A stretch of 64,000 nucleotides of DNA from Glycomyces niveus. Lineage in GTDB: Bacteria > Actinomycetota > Actinomycetes > Mycobacteriales > Micromonosporaceae. The stretch lies in assembly GCF_017592475.1 (NCBI RefSeq), contig NZ_JAGFNP010000008.1, positions 184,190 through 248,189 of the forward strand. The letters are read 5' to 3'. The position numbers and the translations under genes were made by a program. Positions 20,721 to 30,127 of this stretch are shown here, in pieces; positions within the stretch are counted from its first letter, which is position 1, and every line of letters begins with the position of its first letter. The notes beneath the pieces are model-generated. The model was not told where the DNA came from and did not search any database. It saw only the letters and a list, made by a program, of their open reading frames with translations.

Positions 20721-22868
20721 CTATTCGGCGACGGCGGCCTTCTCGGCGCGCTTCTCCTGCGTCCTGGCGAGCAGCTGCGCGATGTCGATGACCTCGACGT
20801 CCTCGTGGCCGGCGTCGGCGACGCCGTCACGCAGCATCGTGGAGCAGAACGGACAGCCGACGGCGACGGTCTTCGCGCCGGTCGCCACGGCCTCGTCGGC
20901 GCGTTCGCGGTTGACGCGCTTGCCGAGCGGCTCCTCGAGCCACATGCGGGCGCCGCCGGCGCCGCAGCAGAACGAGCGCTCCTCGGTGCGCGGCATCTCG
21001 GTGACCTCCGCGAAGGAACCGAGCAGTTCCCTTGGCGGCGTGAAGATCCGGTTGTGCCGACCCAGGTAGCACGGGTCGTGGTAGGTCAGCTTGCCCTCGT
21101 GTTCCTCGACCGGCGTGATCTTGCCGGCGTTCACCAGGTCGTTGAGCAGCTCGGTGTGGTGCACGACCTCGTAGTGGCCGCCGAGGTCCTTGTACTCGTT
21201 GCCGACCGTGTTGAGGCAGTGCGGGCAGGTCGCGACGATCTTCACCGCGCCGACCTCGTTCAGCGTCTCGACGTTCTGCTCGGCGAGCATCTGGTACATG
21301 AACTCGTGCCCGATGCGCCGGGCCGAGTCGCCCGTGCACGTCTCGGCCTCGCCGAGGACCGCGAACTTGACGCCCGCGTCGTGCAGCAGCGTCGCGACCG
21401 CGCGGGAGGTCTTCTGCGCCTTGGGGTCGTACGCTCCGGCGCAGCCGACCCAGTACAGGTACTCGAAGTCCCCGCCGGCCTCGGCGATCGGCACCTCGAA
21501 GTCGAGCGGCTCGGCCCACTTGAGGCGGTGGGCCGGGTTCTCGCCCCACGGGTTGCCCTTGTTCTCGAGGTTGCGGAGCATCGTCTGGGCCTCGTCGGGG
21601 AAGTCCGACTCGATCATGACCATGTTGCGGCGCAGGTCGAGGATGTGGTCGACGTGCTCGATGTCGACGGGGCACTGCTCGACGCACGCGCCGCAGGTGG
21701 TGCACGACCACAGCACGTCGGGGTCGATCACGTTGCCGATGATGTTGATCTTCTGGTGCGGGTCCTCGCCGCCGCGCTCGGCCGCGATCGCCGCGGCCTT
21801 GAGGTACGGCGCCTGCTCGTACAGGTGGTCGCGCAGGTCGGTGATGAGTTTCTTGGGCGAGAGCGGCTTCCCGGTGTTCCAGGCGGGGCACTGCGACTGG
21901 CAGCGGCCGCACTCGGTGCACGTGGAGAAGTCGAGCAGGCCCTTCCAGGAGAAGTCCCCGATGGTGGCGACGCCGAACGGCTGCGTCTCGGGGTCGGCGG
22001 TCTCGAAGTCGGCGGGCTCGCCGTCGATGAGCATGGGCTTGGCCGGGCCGAGCGAGGCCGCGCCGTCCGCGTTGCGCTTGAAGTAGATGTTGAAGAACGC
22101 CGTGACCCGGTGCCAGCCGATGCCCATCGAGGGGATGAGAGCGAGCATGAGGAAGAACGTCCAGGAGACGAGGATGTCGAGCCCGGCGATGACGGTGACG
22201 GCGGTGTGCAGGGCGTCGGCGGAGGCGCCGCTCCACAGGTCCGCGATGAGCGTCGAGACCGGCGAGGTCCACTCGTGCTCGATCTCGCCGAGCGCGACCT
22301 TGAACGAGCGGATCAGCATGTGCGAGGCCACGATCGTGAAGATCGTCGCCTCGATGTAGAAGGCCATCCACTGCCGGGAGTTCTCGAACCGCGACGAGGA
22401 GCGCCGCTGCCCGGCGTCCGAGGCGGTGCCCTGCGGCGGCACGGGGTTCACGCGGGGCTGGCGGGCCATGCGGATGGCGAACAGGGTGACGATGCCGAGG
22501 CCGGTGAGCACGGTGAGGATCTCCGAGCCGAGCAGCCAGACGCTCCAGTGGCCGACGATCGGCAGGCTCGACTCGGGGTCGATGACCTCGAAGTACGACT
22601 GCGCGAGGGCCGGGAACAGCAGGAAGAACCCGAAGAACACCGCCCAGTGCGCCAGGCCCACCCAGTGCCACTTGAGCATCCTGGTGTGCCCCAGGGTCTC
22701 CCGCAGCATGGTCTTGACCCGTTCGCCGCGTTCGCCCTTCCTGGTCTTGTCGGGCGCGCCGAGCCGGATGAGCTCGAGCATCCCGAGCCCGGCGCGGACG
22801 AACAGCCCGATGGCGACCGCGGTGTACGCGAACGCGACCGTGGCCGTGACGATTTGGACGACTCCCAT
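20721..22868 (-). CDS. Membrane-bound (Fe-S) heterodisulfide-reductase-like protein (Rv0338c type)
   Basis: This 715-aa electron-transfer protein has about six N-terminal membrane helices (to about residue 290), then two 4Fe-4S motifs (CTECGRCQSQCP and CTTCGACVEQCP) and two C-terminal CCG domains (HDPCYLGRHN; SFCCGAGGARMW). It resembles the iron-sulfur reductase Rv0338c, thought to pass electrons from flavoproteins to the quinone pool; that role is inference. The start at 22868 has GAGGGG 6 nt upstream and gives a hydrophobic N terminus. A perfect palindrome lies 43 nt upstream. Confidence 0.85.
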   Translation of the reverse strand: MGVVQIVTATVAFAYTAVAIGLFVRAGLGMLELIRLGAPDKTRKGERGERVKTMLRETLGHTRMLKWHWVGLAHWAVFFGFFLLFPALAQSYFEVIDPESSLPIVGHWSVWLLGSEILTVLTGLGIVTLFAIRMARQPRVNPVPPQGTASDAGQRRSSSRFENSRQWMAFYIEATIFTIVASHMLIRSFKVALGEIEHEWTSPVSTLIADLWSGASADALHTAVTVIAGLDILVSWTFFLMLALIPSMGIGWHRVTAFFNIYFKRNADGAASLGPAKPMLIDGEPADFETADPETQPFGVATIGDFSWKGLLDFSTCTECGRCQSQCPAWNTGKPLSPKKLITDLRDHLYEQAPYLKAAAIAAERGGEDPHQKINIIGNVIDPDVLWSCTTCGACVEQCPVDIEHVDHILDLRRNMVMIESDFPDEAQTMLRNLENKGNPWGENPAHRLKWAEPLDFEVPIAEAGGDFEYLYWVGCAGAYDPKAQKTSRAVATLLHDAGVKFAVLGEAETCTGDSARRIGHEFMYQMLAEQNVETLNEVGAVKIVATCPHCLNTVGNEYKDLGGHYEVVHHTELLNDLVNAGKITPVEEHEGKLTYHDPCYLGRHNRIFTPPRELLGSFAEVTEMPRTEERSFCCGAGGARMWLEEPLGKRVNRERADEAVATGAKTVAVGCPFCSTMLRDGVADAGHEDVEVIDIAQLLARTQEKRAEKAAVAE

Positions 22869-22910
22869 GGCGACCCCTCGACGTGCGGTGTTCCCGATCA
22901 CGATACATGT

Positions 22911-22922
22911 TACTGATCAGTA
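22911..22922. promoter_or_regulatory. 12-bp palindrome TACTGATCAGTA upstream of the Fe-S gene
   Basis: A perfect, locally AT-rich palindrome sits 43 nt before the minus-strand start at 22868. Its form fits a TetR- or GntR-type operator; the regulator is not in this window as far as I can tell. Confidence 0.4.
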
Positions 22923-23094
22923 GCCGCCCGTCGCCAGCAGCCCGGCCGACAGGCCGTCCGACACTTCCCGGGAACTCGCTCCCACGGACCCCCGATTCGC
23001 ATGCAACCGGTATCCGCCAGCGCGCGTGTAGTCAGCACCGGATCTTCCGGTCCCCATAACCCCCAGCTCAACGGCTAACTGAACAAGGAGCCCC

Positions 23095-26000
23095 ATGTCC
23101 CCTGACTCCCCCAGGGCCCGCCGGGCAGGCCTCCGCCTGCTCGCCGCAACCGCGGCGGGATGCACCGCCGCGGCCGCATTCGCGGCCCCCGCGGCGGCCG
23201 AAATCCCCGGCATCACCGGCGACCCCGTCGCCGCGTTGCAGCTCGTCCCCGATCTCGACAACACCGAGATGACCCCGAGCTCGATGACCGTGGACTACAC
23301 CCGGGCCGACCCGGACGACACCGCGACGCACGCGGTCGTCACGGAACTCGTGTTCGAGGACCCTTACGGCGTCCTCGACATCACCACCTCTGACCCGGCC
23401 TGCGACGTCTCCACCCCCGCGACGATCGTCTGCTCCGCCGACGCCGCGCCGCACACCGAATTCCTGTTCGATGTCATCCCCGCCTCGAGCGCGGAGGACG
23501 GCAGCTTTGACTACACGTTCAAGGCGAGCATCGACGGCGTCGACATCGCGGGCAGCACCGGCGCCTTCGGCGTCGTGTCCGACTACGACGTCCACAACCC
23601 GTACGCCCACGGCGACTTCGTGCAGACCGGCGTCGTCGAGGACGACAACATCCTGGTGAAGCCGGTCTTCTACCAGGCCTTCGACCTGGCCCCCACCACC
23701 GAGGCCGTGGTCGTCACCTTCTCCAACCCGGTCGCCGGCGAGGGCCTCGACACCACCGGGCTCGCCACGGCGAGGGACCTGTACGACAACTGCAGGGCCA
23801 CGAGCGACGCCGCCGGAGCCACAGGGCTCGAGTGCGTCATCACCGACTTCTCCGATGCCAAGGGCCAGTTCCTGACGCTCTCCGCGGGAGTCGCCTTCAA
23901 GATCGGCTCCGACGTGGTCGGGCCGCTCGACGTGTGCGGCTGCCAGTACAGCGTCGAGACGATCAACGCCGCCACGCTCGCCGAGGAGTACGACGACCTC
24001 TCCTGGGCCACCAGCAACGGCACCTCGGTCGGCCTCACCACCGCCCCTGAGGGCTGGGACGGCGCTGCGGAGTCCAAGGCGTTCTACTGGGGCGGCATCA
24101 CGCTCACCACCAGCGAGAACAAGTACGACCTCGCCGTCCAGGAGATCACCCTCAAGGGCAACCTGAACACCAACGCCACGGTCACCACCAAGGTCTCGAA
24201 CGGCGGCTCGGCCGCGGCCGACGACCTCAACCCCGCCAGCGACTCCTACCTGGTCCGCGCGCAGCTGCCGCAGGGCACCGAGCTGGTGCGGGTCGACAGC
24301 GACGGCAACGGCACCTGGGAGTGCTACGGCACCGACGAGCTCGACGCCGTCTACAGCGCGACGCCGAACACCGGCCTTGAGCGGTTCGACCTGGCCTGCA
24401 CCATCGACGGCCTCGAGCCCGGCCAGTCGGCCGACTTCACGTTCACCGCGAAGCTCACCGACACCACCGCCTTCCAGGGCGCGATCGAGGTCGGCGCGGT
24501 CTACAACGAGGACGAGTACGAAGGCGACTTCTACAACGACTTCGCGCTCATCTACAACAACGCCGTCGAGGCCCGGTACGACTACAACCGCGACGGCTAC
24601 GAAGACCTGTTCGTCGTCCGCAAGTCCGACAACGCGCTCCGCTTCTACGCGGGCACCAGTGCCGGCACCTACAAGTCCGGCGTCACCGTCGGCACCGGCT
24701 GGGGCGCTTACGACATCATCATGGCCGGCGACCTCACCGGCGACGACATCCCCGACTTCCTCGCCCGCGACACCCGCAACGGCACCCTCTACACCTACCC
24801 GGGCAACGGCAAGGGCGGCCACGGCACACGCATCTCGAACGGCACCGGCTGGGGCAAGATGGGCCAGATCGCCGTCGGCCAGTACGACGGCGACGGCGAC
24901 CCGGACCTCATCGCTACCGCTTTCTCCGACGGGAAGATGTACTTCTACGAGGGGCTGGGCAACGGCAAGTTCGGCACCCGCGAGGCCGGCGGCGAGGGCT
25001 GGGACGGCTACGACGTCATCACCTCGCTCGGCGACCTCGACCTCGACGGTTTCGACGAGTTCCTGACCCGCTGGAACACCACCGGCGTTTACCAGATCTA
25101 CACCTCCCAGGGCGAGGTGTACGACTTCGCGCAGGACCTCGACACCTACCCGTACAGCAACCGCCGCTACGAGCAGGTCATCGGCGTCGGCGACTTGAAG
25201 CGCGACGGCAGGGGCGACATCGCCGCGGTCGACGTCAAGACCGGGCAGCTGGTCGTGCGCTACTTCGACCCGGCGCAGGGCTACATCTCCAACGCCTCGG
25301 TCATCGGCAGCAGCGGCTGGAGCACCGTCCGCCTCCCGGTCATCAACCTCGACCGGACCTACGACTACGACGGCGACGGCTTCAGCGACTTCGTCGCACA
25401 GCGCAAGTCGAACGGCGACATCCTCCTGTACTTCGGCACCGGCAAGGGCCATGCCACCCCGTGGCGGTTCTGCGAGGGCTGCGACGGCGTCACCGCGCTG
25501 GCCGCAGGCGGCGACTACACCGCCGACGGGCGCCTCGACGTGCTCTACCGCTTCAACGGGGGGCTGTACACGGTCCACGGCATCGACGACGGCGTGCACT
25601 ACGGCTTCGACGGCGAGGACGTCTACGCCGGCTCCGGCTGGAACGGCATGAGCGACATCAGCGGCGGGCACGACTACACGAGCGACGGCAAGGACGACCT
25701 GGTCGCCCGCCACTCGTCGACCGGTGTCCTGTACGTGTACCCGGGCAAGGGCGACGGGACCTTCGGATCGCGCATTACGGTCGGCAGCGGCTGGAACGGC
25801 ATGCGCGAGACCAACGCGGTCGGCGACCTGAACCACGACGGCCACGCCGACCTGCTCTCGATCGCGAAGTCGGACAGCTGCCTGTACCTCTACAAGGGCA
25901 ACGGCAACGGCACCTTCAAGTCCCGCGTCCAGGTCAGCTGCGGCTGGAAGTCGTACGAGGCCATCACCGGCGTCGGCGACTTCAACCGCGACGGCCACGC

Positions 26001-26121
26001 GGACTTCCTCTCGCGCCGCGTCACCGACGGCATCCTGTTCCTCTACCCGGGCAACGGCGCCGGCGGACATGGCTCCCGCGTCCAGATCGGCACCGGCTGG
26101 AACGCGATGAACATCGGCTAA
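23095..26121 (+). CDS. Secreted FG-GAP/VCBS-repeat protein 1
   Basis: This 1008-aa exported protein starts at ATG 23095 with AAGGAG upstream and has a signal peptide of about 35 residues ending in AAPAAAE. The N-terminal half holds Ig/DUF11-like beta domains (about 340-480). From about 490 to the end there are ten D-x-D/N-x-D-G calcium-loop repeats (YDYNRDGYEDLF, GDLTGDDIPDFL and so on to GDFNRDGHADFL), separated by TGxLYxYPGNG and GxGWNxM motifs. These form an integrin-like beta-propeller. Its N-terminal half differs from the three following paralogs, while the propeller is shared. The function is unknown; adhesion or glycan binding is plausible. Confidence 0.85.
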   Translation: MSPDSPRARRAGLRLLAATAAGCTAAAAFAAPAAAEIPGITGDPVAALQLVPDLDNTEMTPSSMTVDYTRADPDDTATHAVVTELVFEDPYGVLDITTSDPACDVSTPATIVCSADAAPHTEFLFDVIPASSAEDGSFDYTFKASIDGVDIAGSTGAFGVVSDYDVHNPYAHGDFVQTGVVEDDNILVKPVFYQAFDLAPTTEAVVVTFSNPVAGEGLDTTGLATARDLYDNCRATSDAAGATGLECVITDFSDAKGQFLTLSAGVAFKIGSDVVGPLDVCGCQYSVETINAATLAEEYDDLSWATSNGTSVGLTTAPEGWDGAAESKAFYWGGITLTTSENKYDLAVQEITLKGNLNTNATVTTKVSNGGSAAADDLNPASDSYLVRAQLPQGTELVRVDSDGNGTWECYGTDELDAVYSATPNTGLERFDLACTIDGLEPGQSADFTFTAKLTDTTAFQGAIEVGAVYNEDEYEGDFYNDFALIYNNAVEARYDYNRDGYEDLFVVRKSDNALRFYAGTSAGTYKSGVTVGTGWGAYDIIMAGDLTGDDIPDFLARDTRNGTLYTYPGNGKGGHGTRISNGTGWGKMGQIAVGQYDGDGDPDLIATAFSDGKMYFYEGLGNGKFGTREAGGEGWDGYDVITSLGDLDLDGFDEFLTRWNTTGVYQIYTSQGEVYDFAQDLDTYPYSNRRYEQVIGVGDLKRDGRGDIAAVDVKTGQLVVRYFDPAQGYISNASVIGSSGWSTVRLPVINLDRTYDYDGDGFSDFVAQRKSNGDILLYFGTGKGHATPWRFCEGCDGVTALAAGGDYTADGRLDVLYRFNGGLYTVHGIDDGVHYGFDGEDVYAGSGWNGMSDISGGHDYTSDGKDDLVARHSSTGVLYVYPGKGDGTFGSRITVGSGWNGMRETNAVGDLNHDGHADLLSIAKSDSCLYLYKGNGNGTFKSRVQVSCGWKSYEAITGVGDFNRDGHADFLSRRVTDGILFLYPGNGAGGHGSRVQIGTGWNAMNIG

Positions 26122-26150
26122 CGACGGTGCCGTTCCACGGTCATGAATGA

Positions 26151-26185
26151 AGGGAGCCTCGCGGCCGCGAGGCTCCCTTTCCCTA
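26151..26185 (+). terminator. Terminator after VCBS protein 1
   Basis: The palindrome AGGGAGCCTCGCG and its complement (26151-26178) is followed by TTTCCCT, 30 nt after the stop. Confidence 0.75.
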
Positions 26186-26240
26186 TTGCGGTCACAAGGG
26201 GTGCAACCGTTTCCAAAAGCAAGGCGTGTATTCGAAGCGG

Positions 26241-26257
26241 GTAACCGGCCCATAACC
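26241..26257 (+). promoter_or_regulatory. GTAACC-type direct repeat upstream of VCBS protein 2
   Basis: GTAACC at 26241 and ATAACC at 26252 are direct repeats 11 bp apart. They resemble the MtrA box of actinobacteria, and a single ATAACC also lies upstream of VCBS protein 1 (23056). The match is short, so this is only a candidate site. Confidence 0.3.
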
Positions 26258-26285
26258 CACCTCCTCGGACACCCTGGACATCTGC

Positions 26286-29200
26286 ATGAATGACACTCCC
26301 CCCACGAAGCCCCCTCGCCGGGCCTTCAACCGTGCCGCGGCGGCCGCGGCGACGTTCGTCGGCGCCGCCCTGCTGACGGCGCCCGGCACCGCCACGGCCC
26401 AAAGCGACATCGACTGCACCGCACTCGGGGACAACCCGAAGGCGGGCGGAATCGCGGGCGCGTTCGACGCCGCGGTCAAATGCGGCGTCGAAGTCCGCAT
26501 CTCGCAGCGCTCCTGGCCCCATGCCACCGTGTACGCCACCCCGGAGGGGCAGCTGCACCTGGTCGCCACCGCCGACGCCACGCACGAGTACGTGAACCAG
26601 GGGCATCTCGACCCGACCCTGTCGGTGTGGGACGGCTACCTCAGCCAGGAATTCTCGTACTGGCGCTTCACCATGCCGTACGACCAGGACGCCGCGCTGT
26701 TCTCCACGCCGAAGGTCGCCGTCGACTGGGCGGGGGAGATTCCGGTGCCCACCTACTCTGGCACCACCGCGGTCTACGACGAGCTCGCTCCCGGCCTCGA
26801 TTTCACCGCCGACGTCGACGAGGCGTCGGCAGGCCTCAGATTCACCGCCGCCGACGCCGGCGCGTGGGACGCGCTTGCCGGGAACCTCACCGCCAACCTG
26901 CACAGCGAGTCGTCCATGACGTTCCTCGTCGCCTCGGACGGGCTGCTGTTCATCTCCGACCACAGCAGCCAGCAGCTGCGCTTCCCTGAATGGACGACCG
27001 CGTTCACCGTCCGCGACGGGGCAGGACAGGTCGCCTCTGTCGGCCTGACCCGCGACGAGGAGAGCGGCGCCCTCACGTTCTCGCTCCCCGAAGGATTCCT
27101 CGAGACGGCCGAGTACCCGCTCACGCTCTCGACCCAGTGGGCCAACCGCGACTACGCCATCAGCGAATGGGGCGCGACCACCTCCGCCGCGCCGGGCCTC
27201 TCGGCGTACCGCGGCGAAGCCGGCCTCGACGAACCGTACTTCCAGGCGGCCGGGGAGACCGGCACCGCCGTCGTCGGCGCGTACTGCGACGACCTGGCCG
27301 ACCCCACTTGCGCTGAGCCGCACCAGGGCGGCGCGTACTGGAGCTTCGGCTGGCCGCAGCTCGAAGCCGCGGGCCTGAAGCCCATCGAGCCACTGCAGTA
27401 CAGCTACCCGGTGGCCTCGGCGACCTTCCGTGTGGATGCGGCCGACGCGTCCTCCTGTGTCGCACCCGACGTGCAGCTCGTGACCGGCTACAGCCCGAGC
27501 GCGACCTGGGCGGACCCGCCCGCCGCGGTGGACCGGCCCGCCGACGCGGGCGCCTGCCAGGACGGCGCCGCCGTCTACGACGTCACCGAGTCGGTCCGCT
27601 ACGCCGACGACGCGTACGCCTCGAGCGTGCCCCTCTCCTTCGGCATGACCGACAGCCCCGAGACCGCCAGGTTCGACGGCGACTCCGGTCGGCTCGACGT
27701 CTACTTCGACATCAGAGGCTTCCGCTACACCGGGGCGGCGCAGGACATCTGCAGCAGCTCTCTCGGCTCCGCTCCCTACCAGCGCACCGCGACCCCGTAC
27801 TACGGCGACTTCCTCGTCGAGACCTGGCGGCCGGAGACACTGGACCTCGGCCTCGTCTGGACCGCCGCCTTCCGCGACACCGACACCGGCGAGACGGTCC
27901 TGACCATCCCCAGCCGCGGGGTCGCGGTCGGTTCCACCCCGGAGTACCAGGTGGATGAAGCCGATGCGCTTCCCGACGGCCGCTACGAGCTGGTCAACTC
28001 CATCGAATCGACCACCTCCGACTTCACCTACACGGCCGCTCCCTGCTATCTCGTCGTGGACGCCCACGCGCCCGAGATCGTCGACGTGACCATGCCTGCG
28101 ACGCCGCAGCAGGTCGGTGAGACGGTCGCCATCGAGGTCACGGCCGCCGACGCGGGCTTCCCCGGCGGTTGGAACGCCGTGACGCTCGAATGCGAGCACG
28201 GGTGCACGATCCCGGCGGGCGAGCCGCTCGTGCTGAACGGTGACGACAAGGCCACCGTCGAGGTCGAGCTGACCGACACGGCCACGAGCTTCAGCCTCAC
28301 CGTCCGCGACAAAGCCGGGAACGTCGACTACCCGGGCTTCACGGTTCCGGCGATCCACTCCCACTTCGACTACGACCAGGACGGCGATCAGGACCTGTTC
28401 ACCGTCCGCGACTCCGACGGACTCCTGCTCTTCCACCCCGGCAACGGCACCGGCGGGTACGGGACGGCCAAGACCGTCGGAACCGGTTGGGGCCGCATGG
28501 ACGTCGTCATGTCAGGGGACGTGACCGGCGACGGCCGCTCCGACCTCATCGGGCGCGACACCAAGACCGGGAAGCTCTACACCTATCCCGGCAACGGCCT
28601 GGGCGGACTCGGCACCCGCATCGACACCACCGGCGGCCTGGACTGGAACGGCTTCGGCCCCATCGCGGTCCTCGACAAGGACGACGACGGCGACCTCGAC
28701 CTGATCGCAGTCCTCAAGGGCAACGGCAACCTCTGGGACTTCGAAGGCAACGGCACCGGCGTCTTCACTTCGAAGTACACGCACGGTCCCGGCTGGAACG
28801 TGATGGACACGCTCACCGGCATCGGCGACTACAACTACGACGGCCGTGACGACGCCCTCGCCCGCGACAGCCGCACCGGCGTGTACTACCTCTACCCCGG
28901 TGGCGGCGGCACCCTGTTCGGCGCCCGGATCGCTCTCGGCACCACCCTGGGCGGCGAGCCCGCAGGCACCCGCTACCTGCAGGTGACCGGGGCCGGTGAC
29001 GCGGACGGCGACGGCCACGGCGACTTCGTCGCCGTCAACGCCCGCACCGGGGCGCTCGAACGCCACTCCGTCGACGCCGACGCGACCTCCATCCACACGG
29101 GCGAAGTCGTCAGCGGCGACTGGGGCGGACTCCGCCTCCCGTCCACCACTATGGACCTCACCTACGACTACAACGGCGACGGCGCCACCGACTTCGTCGC

Positions 29201-29921
29201 CCGGGTCGGCCTGGACGGCACCTCCTACCTCTACCCGGGCATCGGCTCCGCAGGCCACGGCACCCGCGTCTCCTGGGGGACGTCCCTGGCCGGCATGACC
29301 CTCATCGCGACCGCCGGCGACATGAACGCCGACGGCTTCGCGGACGTCCTGGCCCGCACCTCGGGCGGCACCCTGTACCTCTACCCGGGCACCGGAACCG
29401 GCGGGATCAACACCGCGGGCCGGATCTCCATCGGCACGGGCTGGAACGCGATGACCACCCTCACCGGCGGGCACGACTACGACTCCGACGGCAAGCCCGA
29501 CGTCATCGCTGTCGCCTCCGGCGGGACGCTGTACCTCTACCCGGGCACCGGAGACGGCAAAGTCGGTGCGCGCAAGACGGTCGGCTCAGGCTGGACCTCC
29601 ATGAGCGAGGTCACCGCCACCGGCGACCTCGACCACGACGGCAACGCCGACATGGTCGCGGTCCGCAACGCCGACGGCTGCCTGTACTTCTACGGCGGCA
29701 AGGGCGACGGGACCTTCAAGCCGCTCGTGAAGATCGGCTGCGGCTGGGCCGCCATGGACGCCGTCACCGGCGTCGGCGACTTCAACCGCGACGGCCACGT
29801 CGACTGGCTGGCCCGCCGCAAGTCCGACGGCTCCCTGTTCCTCTACCCCGGCAATGGGGCAGGGAACCACGGTGCGGCCAAGCTGGTCGGCACCGGCTGG
29901 AACGCCATGACCATCGCCTGA
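26286..29921 (+). CDS. Secreted FG-GAP/VCBS-repeat protein 2
   Basis: This 1211-aa exported protein has a signal peptide to about residue 38 (TATAQS) and then a module shared with the next two genes: DCTALGDNP...KCGVEV, YATPEGQLH, YDELAPGLDF and ISEWGATTSAAPGLSAYRGEAGLDEPYF, with repeated Cys pairs. A DNRLRE-like segment follows (SATFRVDAADASSCVAPD), then an Ig-like domain (about 590-680). The C-terminal propeller (about 690-1211) has ten calcium loops from FDYDQDGDQDLF to GDFNRDGHVDWL. The start has no strong Shine-Dalgarno. It is flanked by hairpin terminators and is probably monocistronic. The function is unknown; the protein is likely surface-bound or secreted. Confidence 0.85.
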   Translation: MNDTPPTKPPRRAFNRAAAAAATFVGAALLTAPGTATAQSDIDCTALGDNPKAGGIAGAFDAAVKCGVEVRISQRSWPHATVYATPEGQLHLVATADATHEYVNQGHLDPTLSVWDGYLSQEFSYWRFTMPYDQDAALFSTPKVAVDWAGEIPVPTYSGTTAVYDELAPGLDFTADVDEASAGLRFTAADAGAWDALAGNLTANLHSESSMTFLVASDGLLFISDHSSQQLRFPEWTTAFTVRDGAGQVASVGLTRDEESGALTFSLPEGFLETAEYPLTLSTQWANRDYAISEWGATTSAAPGLSAYRGEAGLDEPYFQAAGETGTAVVGAYCDDLADPTCAEPHQGGAYWSFGWPQLEAAGLKPIEPLQYSYPVASATFRVDAADASSCVAPDVQLVTGYSPSATWADPPAAVDRPADAGACQDGAAVYDVTESVRYADDAYASSVPLSFGMTDSPETARFDGDSGRLDVYFDIRGFRYTGAAQDICSSSLGSAPYQRTATPYYGDFLVETWRPETLDLGLVWTAAFRDTDTGETVLTIPSRGVAVGSTPEYQVDEADALPDGRYELVNSIESTTSDFTYTAAPCYLVVDAHAPEIVDVTMPATPQQVGETVAIEVTAADAGFPGGWNAVTLECEHGCTIPAGEPLVLNGDDKATVEVELTDTATSFSLTVRDKAGNVDYPGFTVPAIHSHFDYDQDGDQDLFTVRDSDGLLLFHPGNGTGGYGTAKTVGTGWGRMDVVMSGDVTGDGRSDLIGRDTKTGKLYTYPGNGLGGLGTRIDTTGGLDWNGFGPIAVLDKDDDGDLDLIAVLKGNGNLWDFEGNGTGVFTSKYTHGPGWNVMDTLTGIGDYNYDGRDDALARDSRTGVYYLYPGGGGTLFGARIALGTTLGGEPAGTRYLQVTGAGDADGDGHGDFVAVNARTGALERHSVDADATSIHTGEVVSGDWGGLRLPSTTMDLTYDYNGDGATDFVARVGLDGTSYLYPGIGSAGHGTRVSWGTSLAGMTLIATAGDMNADGFADVLARTSGGTLYLYPGTGTGGINTAGRISIGTGWNAMTTLTGGHDYDSDGKPDVIAVASGGTLYLYPGTGDGKVGARKTVGSGWTSMSEVTATGDLDHDGNADMVAVRNADGCLYFYGGKGDGTFKPLVKIGCGWAAMDAVTGVGDFNRDGHVDWLARRKSDGSLFLYPGNGAGNHGAAKLVGTGWNAMTIA

Positions 29922-29936
29922 CGGCGAATCGCCGAA

Positions 29937-29972
29937 CCAAGGCCGCGACCGGAGTACCGGTCGCGGCCTTGG
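29937..29972 (+). terminator. Terminator-like hairpin after VCBS protein 2
   Basis: A perfect 16-bp stem (29937-29952 and 29957-29972, loop AGTA) lies 16 nt after the stop. It has no T-run. Confidence 0.65.
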
Positions 29973-30127
29973 CCGTTCCGAATCGGGCCCCGTCCCGGAC
30001 GAGTCGAAGTCCATTCCAGAACTGCTGCCGTCAGGTCGCAACCAGTAGCGGATGGTGAGCGTGTCACTCATGCCGTCCCATCGGCCTCGAAACCCGAACC
30101 CCTCATCATCACCCGCAGGACATCTGA

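Noticed and set aside
26480..26989. Arg/His-rich plus-strand frame inside VCBS protein 2
   Set aside because: It overlaps a better-supported gene in another frame and has no coding features.
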